DNA from: Leptospira fainei serovar Hurstbridge str. BUT 6
Lineage (GTDB): Bacteria > Spirochaetota > Leptospiria > Leptospirales > Leptospiraceae
NCBI RefSeq assembly: GCF_000306235.2
Contig: NZ_AKWZ02000008.1
Coordinates: 1-14,682, forward strand
DNA length: 14,682 bases
Direction: 5' to 3'
The notes beneath the pieces are model-generated. The model saw nothing but the letters and a program-made list of their open reading frames with translations. It was not told the DNA's origin and ran no database searches. The position numbers and the translations under genes were made by a program. How positions within the stretch are numbered: the stretch's first letter is position 1; the number at the start of each line of letters is the position of its first letter. This document shows positions 14,490-14,682 of this stretch, piece by piece.

Positions 14490-14682
14490 GACGTCCGACC
14501 CAAACTCGTTGCAATTCAAATTTCTTTCTAATTTACTATTAGTAACCAAATGCCGAGTTAGTAAAAGTGTTTCTTATAGCTGACTGTTTCGCTCCGAATA
14601 CGCCAGGCATTGACACCTCTCGCTCAAATCGAACTATATAGATGTAATTCAAATCTCGGCACCAGATCAGAACAGGAGCGAC
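14490..14682 (-). repeat. R cassette body, copy 6 (cut by window edge)
   Basis: First 193 bp of another copy, including TTACTATTAGTAA and TTGACA (14610-14615)/TATATA. The array clearly continues to the right. Confidence 0.85.

Overview
The window is a stretch of a chromosomal-type integron gene-cassette array. It holds twelve attC recombination sites of about 105-152 bp. Each is bounded by core boxes of the form RYYYAAC and GTTRRRY (for example GCCTAAC...GTTAGGC) and filled with imperfect, GAA-loop-rich palindromes. No integrase gene lies in the window. Nearly all cassette genes are on the minus strand and end next to the attC on their left, so I read the cassettes right to left and expect the integrase and attI beyond the right edge. 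The AT-rich genes, GAA-triloop repeats and many toxin-antitoxin cassettes fit a Gram-negative bacterium. A spirochaete such as Leptospira is plausible, but that is a weak inference.

Layout from left to right. 1-687: two copies of a repeated ~273-bp body (here called R), each with its attC. 688-1654: a cassette with a SinR/Cas2-fold small protein (+), a convergent 69-aa orphan (-) and a structured leader. 1806-2555: a higBA toxin-antitoxin cassette. 2563-7641: a Hachiman anti-phage defence cassette (hamA nuclease, hamB helicase) with two divergent XRE-type regulators. 7643-10530: a second defence cassette on the same plan, with an OLD-family ATPase/TOPRIM nuclease in place of hamAB. 10630-11327: two more R copies. 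11479-11773: a cassette with no clear gene. 11911-13047: a 378-aa orphan that fills its cassette and has a possible variant nuclease motif. 13223-13822: a second higBA. 14065-14682: two further R copies.

The two defence cassettes share one framework. Each has a 7-bp hairpin at the 5' end, a payload operon, a convergent HTH gene with a conserved 3' end, a divergent HTH gene across an operator region, a 36-bp inverted repeat that looks like a miniature attC, and a nearly identical attC. Only the payload and one regulator differ, which suggests a modular carrier that accepts different anti-phage systems. The HigBA modules probably stabilise the array, and the orphan cassettes are candidate new defence genes.

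A second array-wide pattern is that every cassette carries inverted repeats extending about 8-12 bp past the core boxes. At about base 10 from the crossover the cassette 5' end always has A where its 3' partner arm, read on the opposite strand, has G. The folded bottom strand therefore forms a T-G wobble and the top strand an A-C mismatch. This may mark strand identity in the circular cassette.
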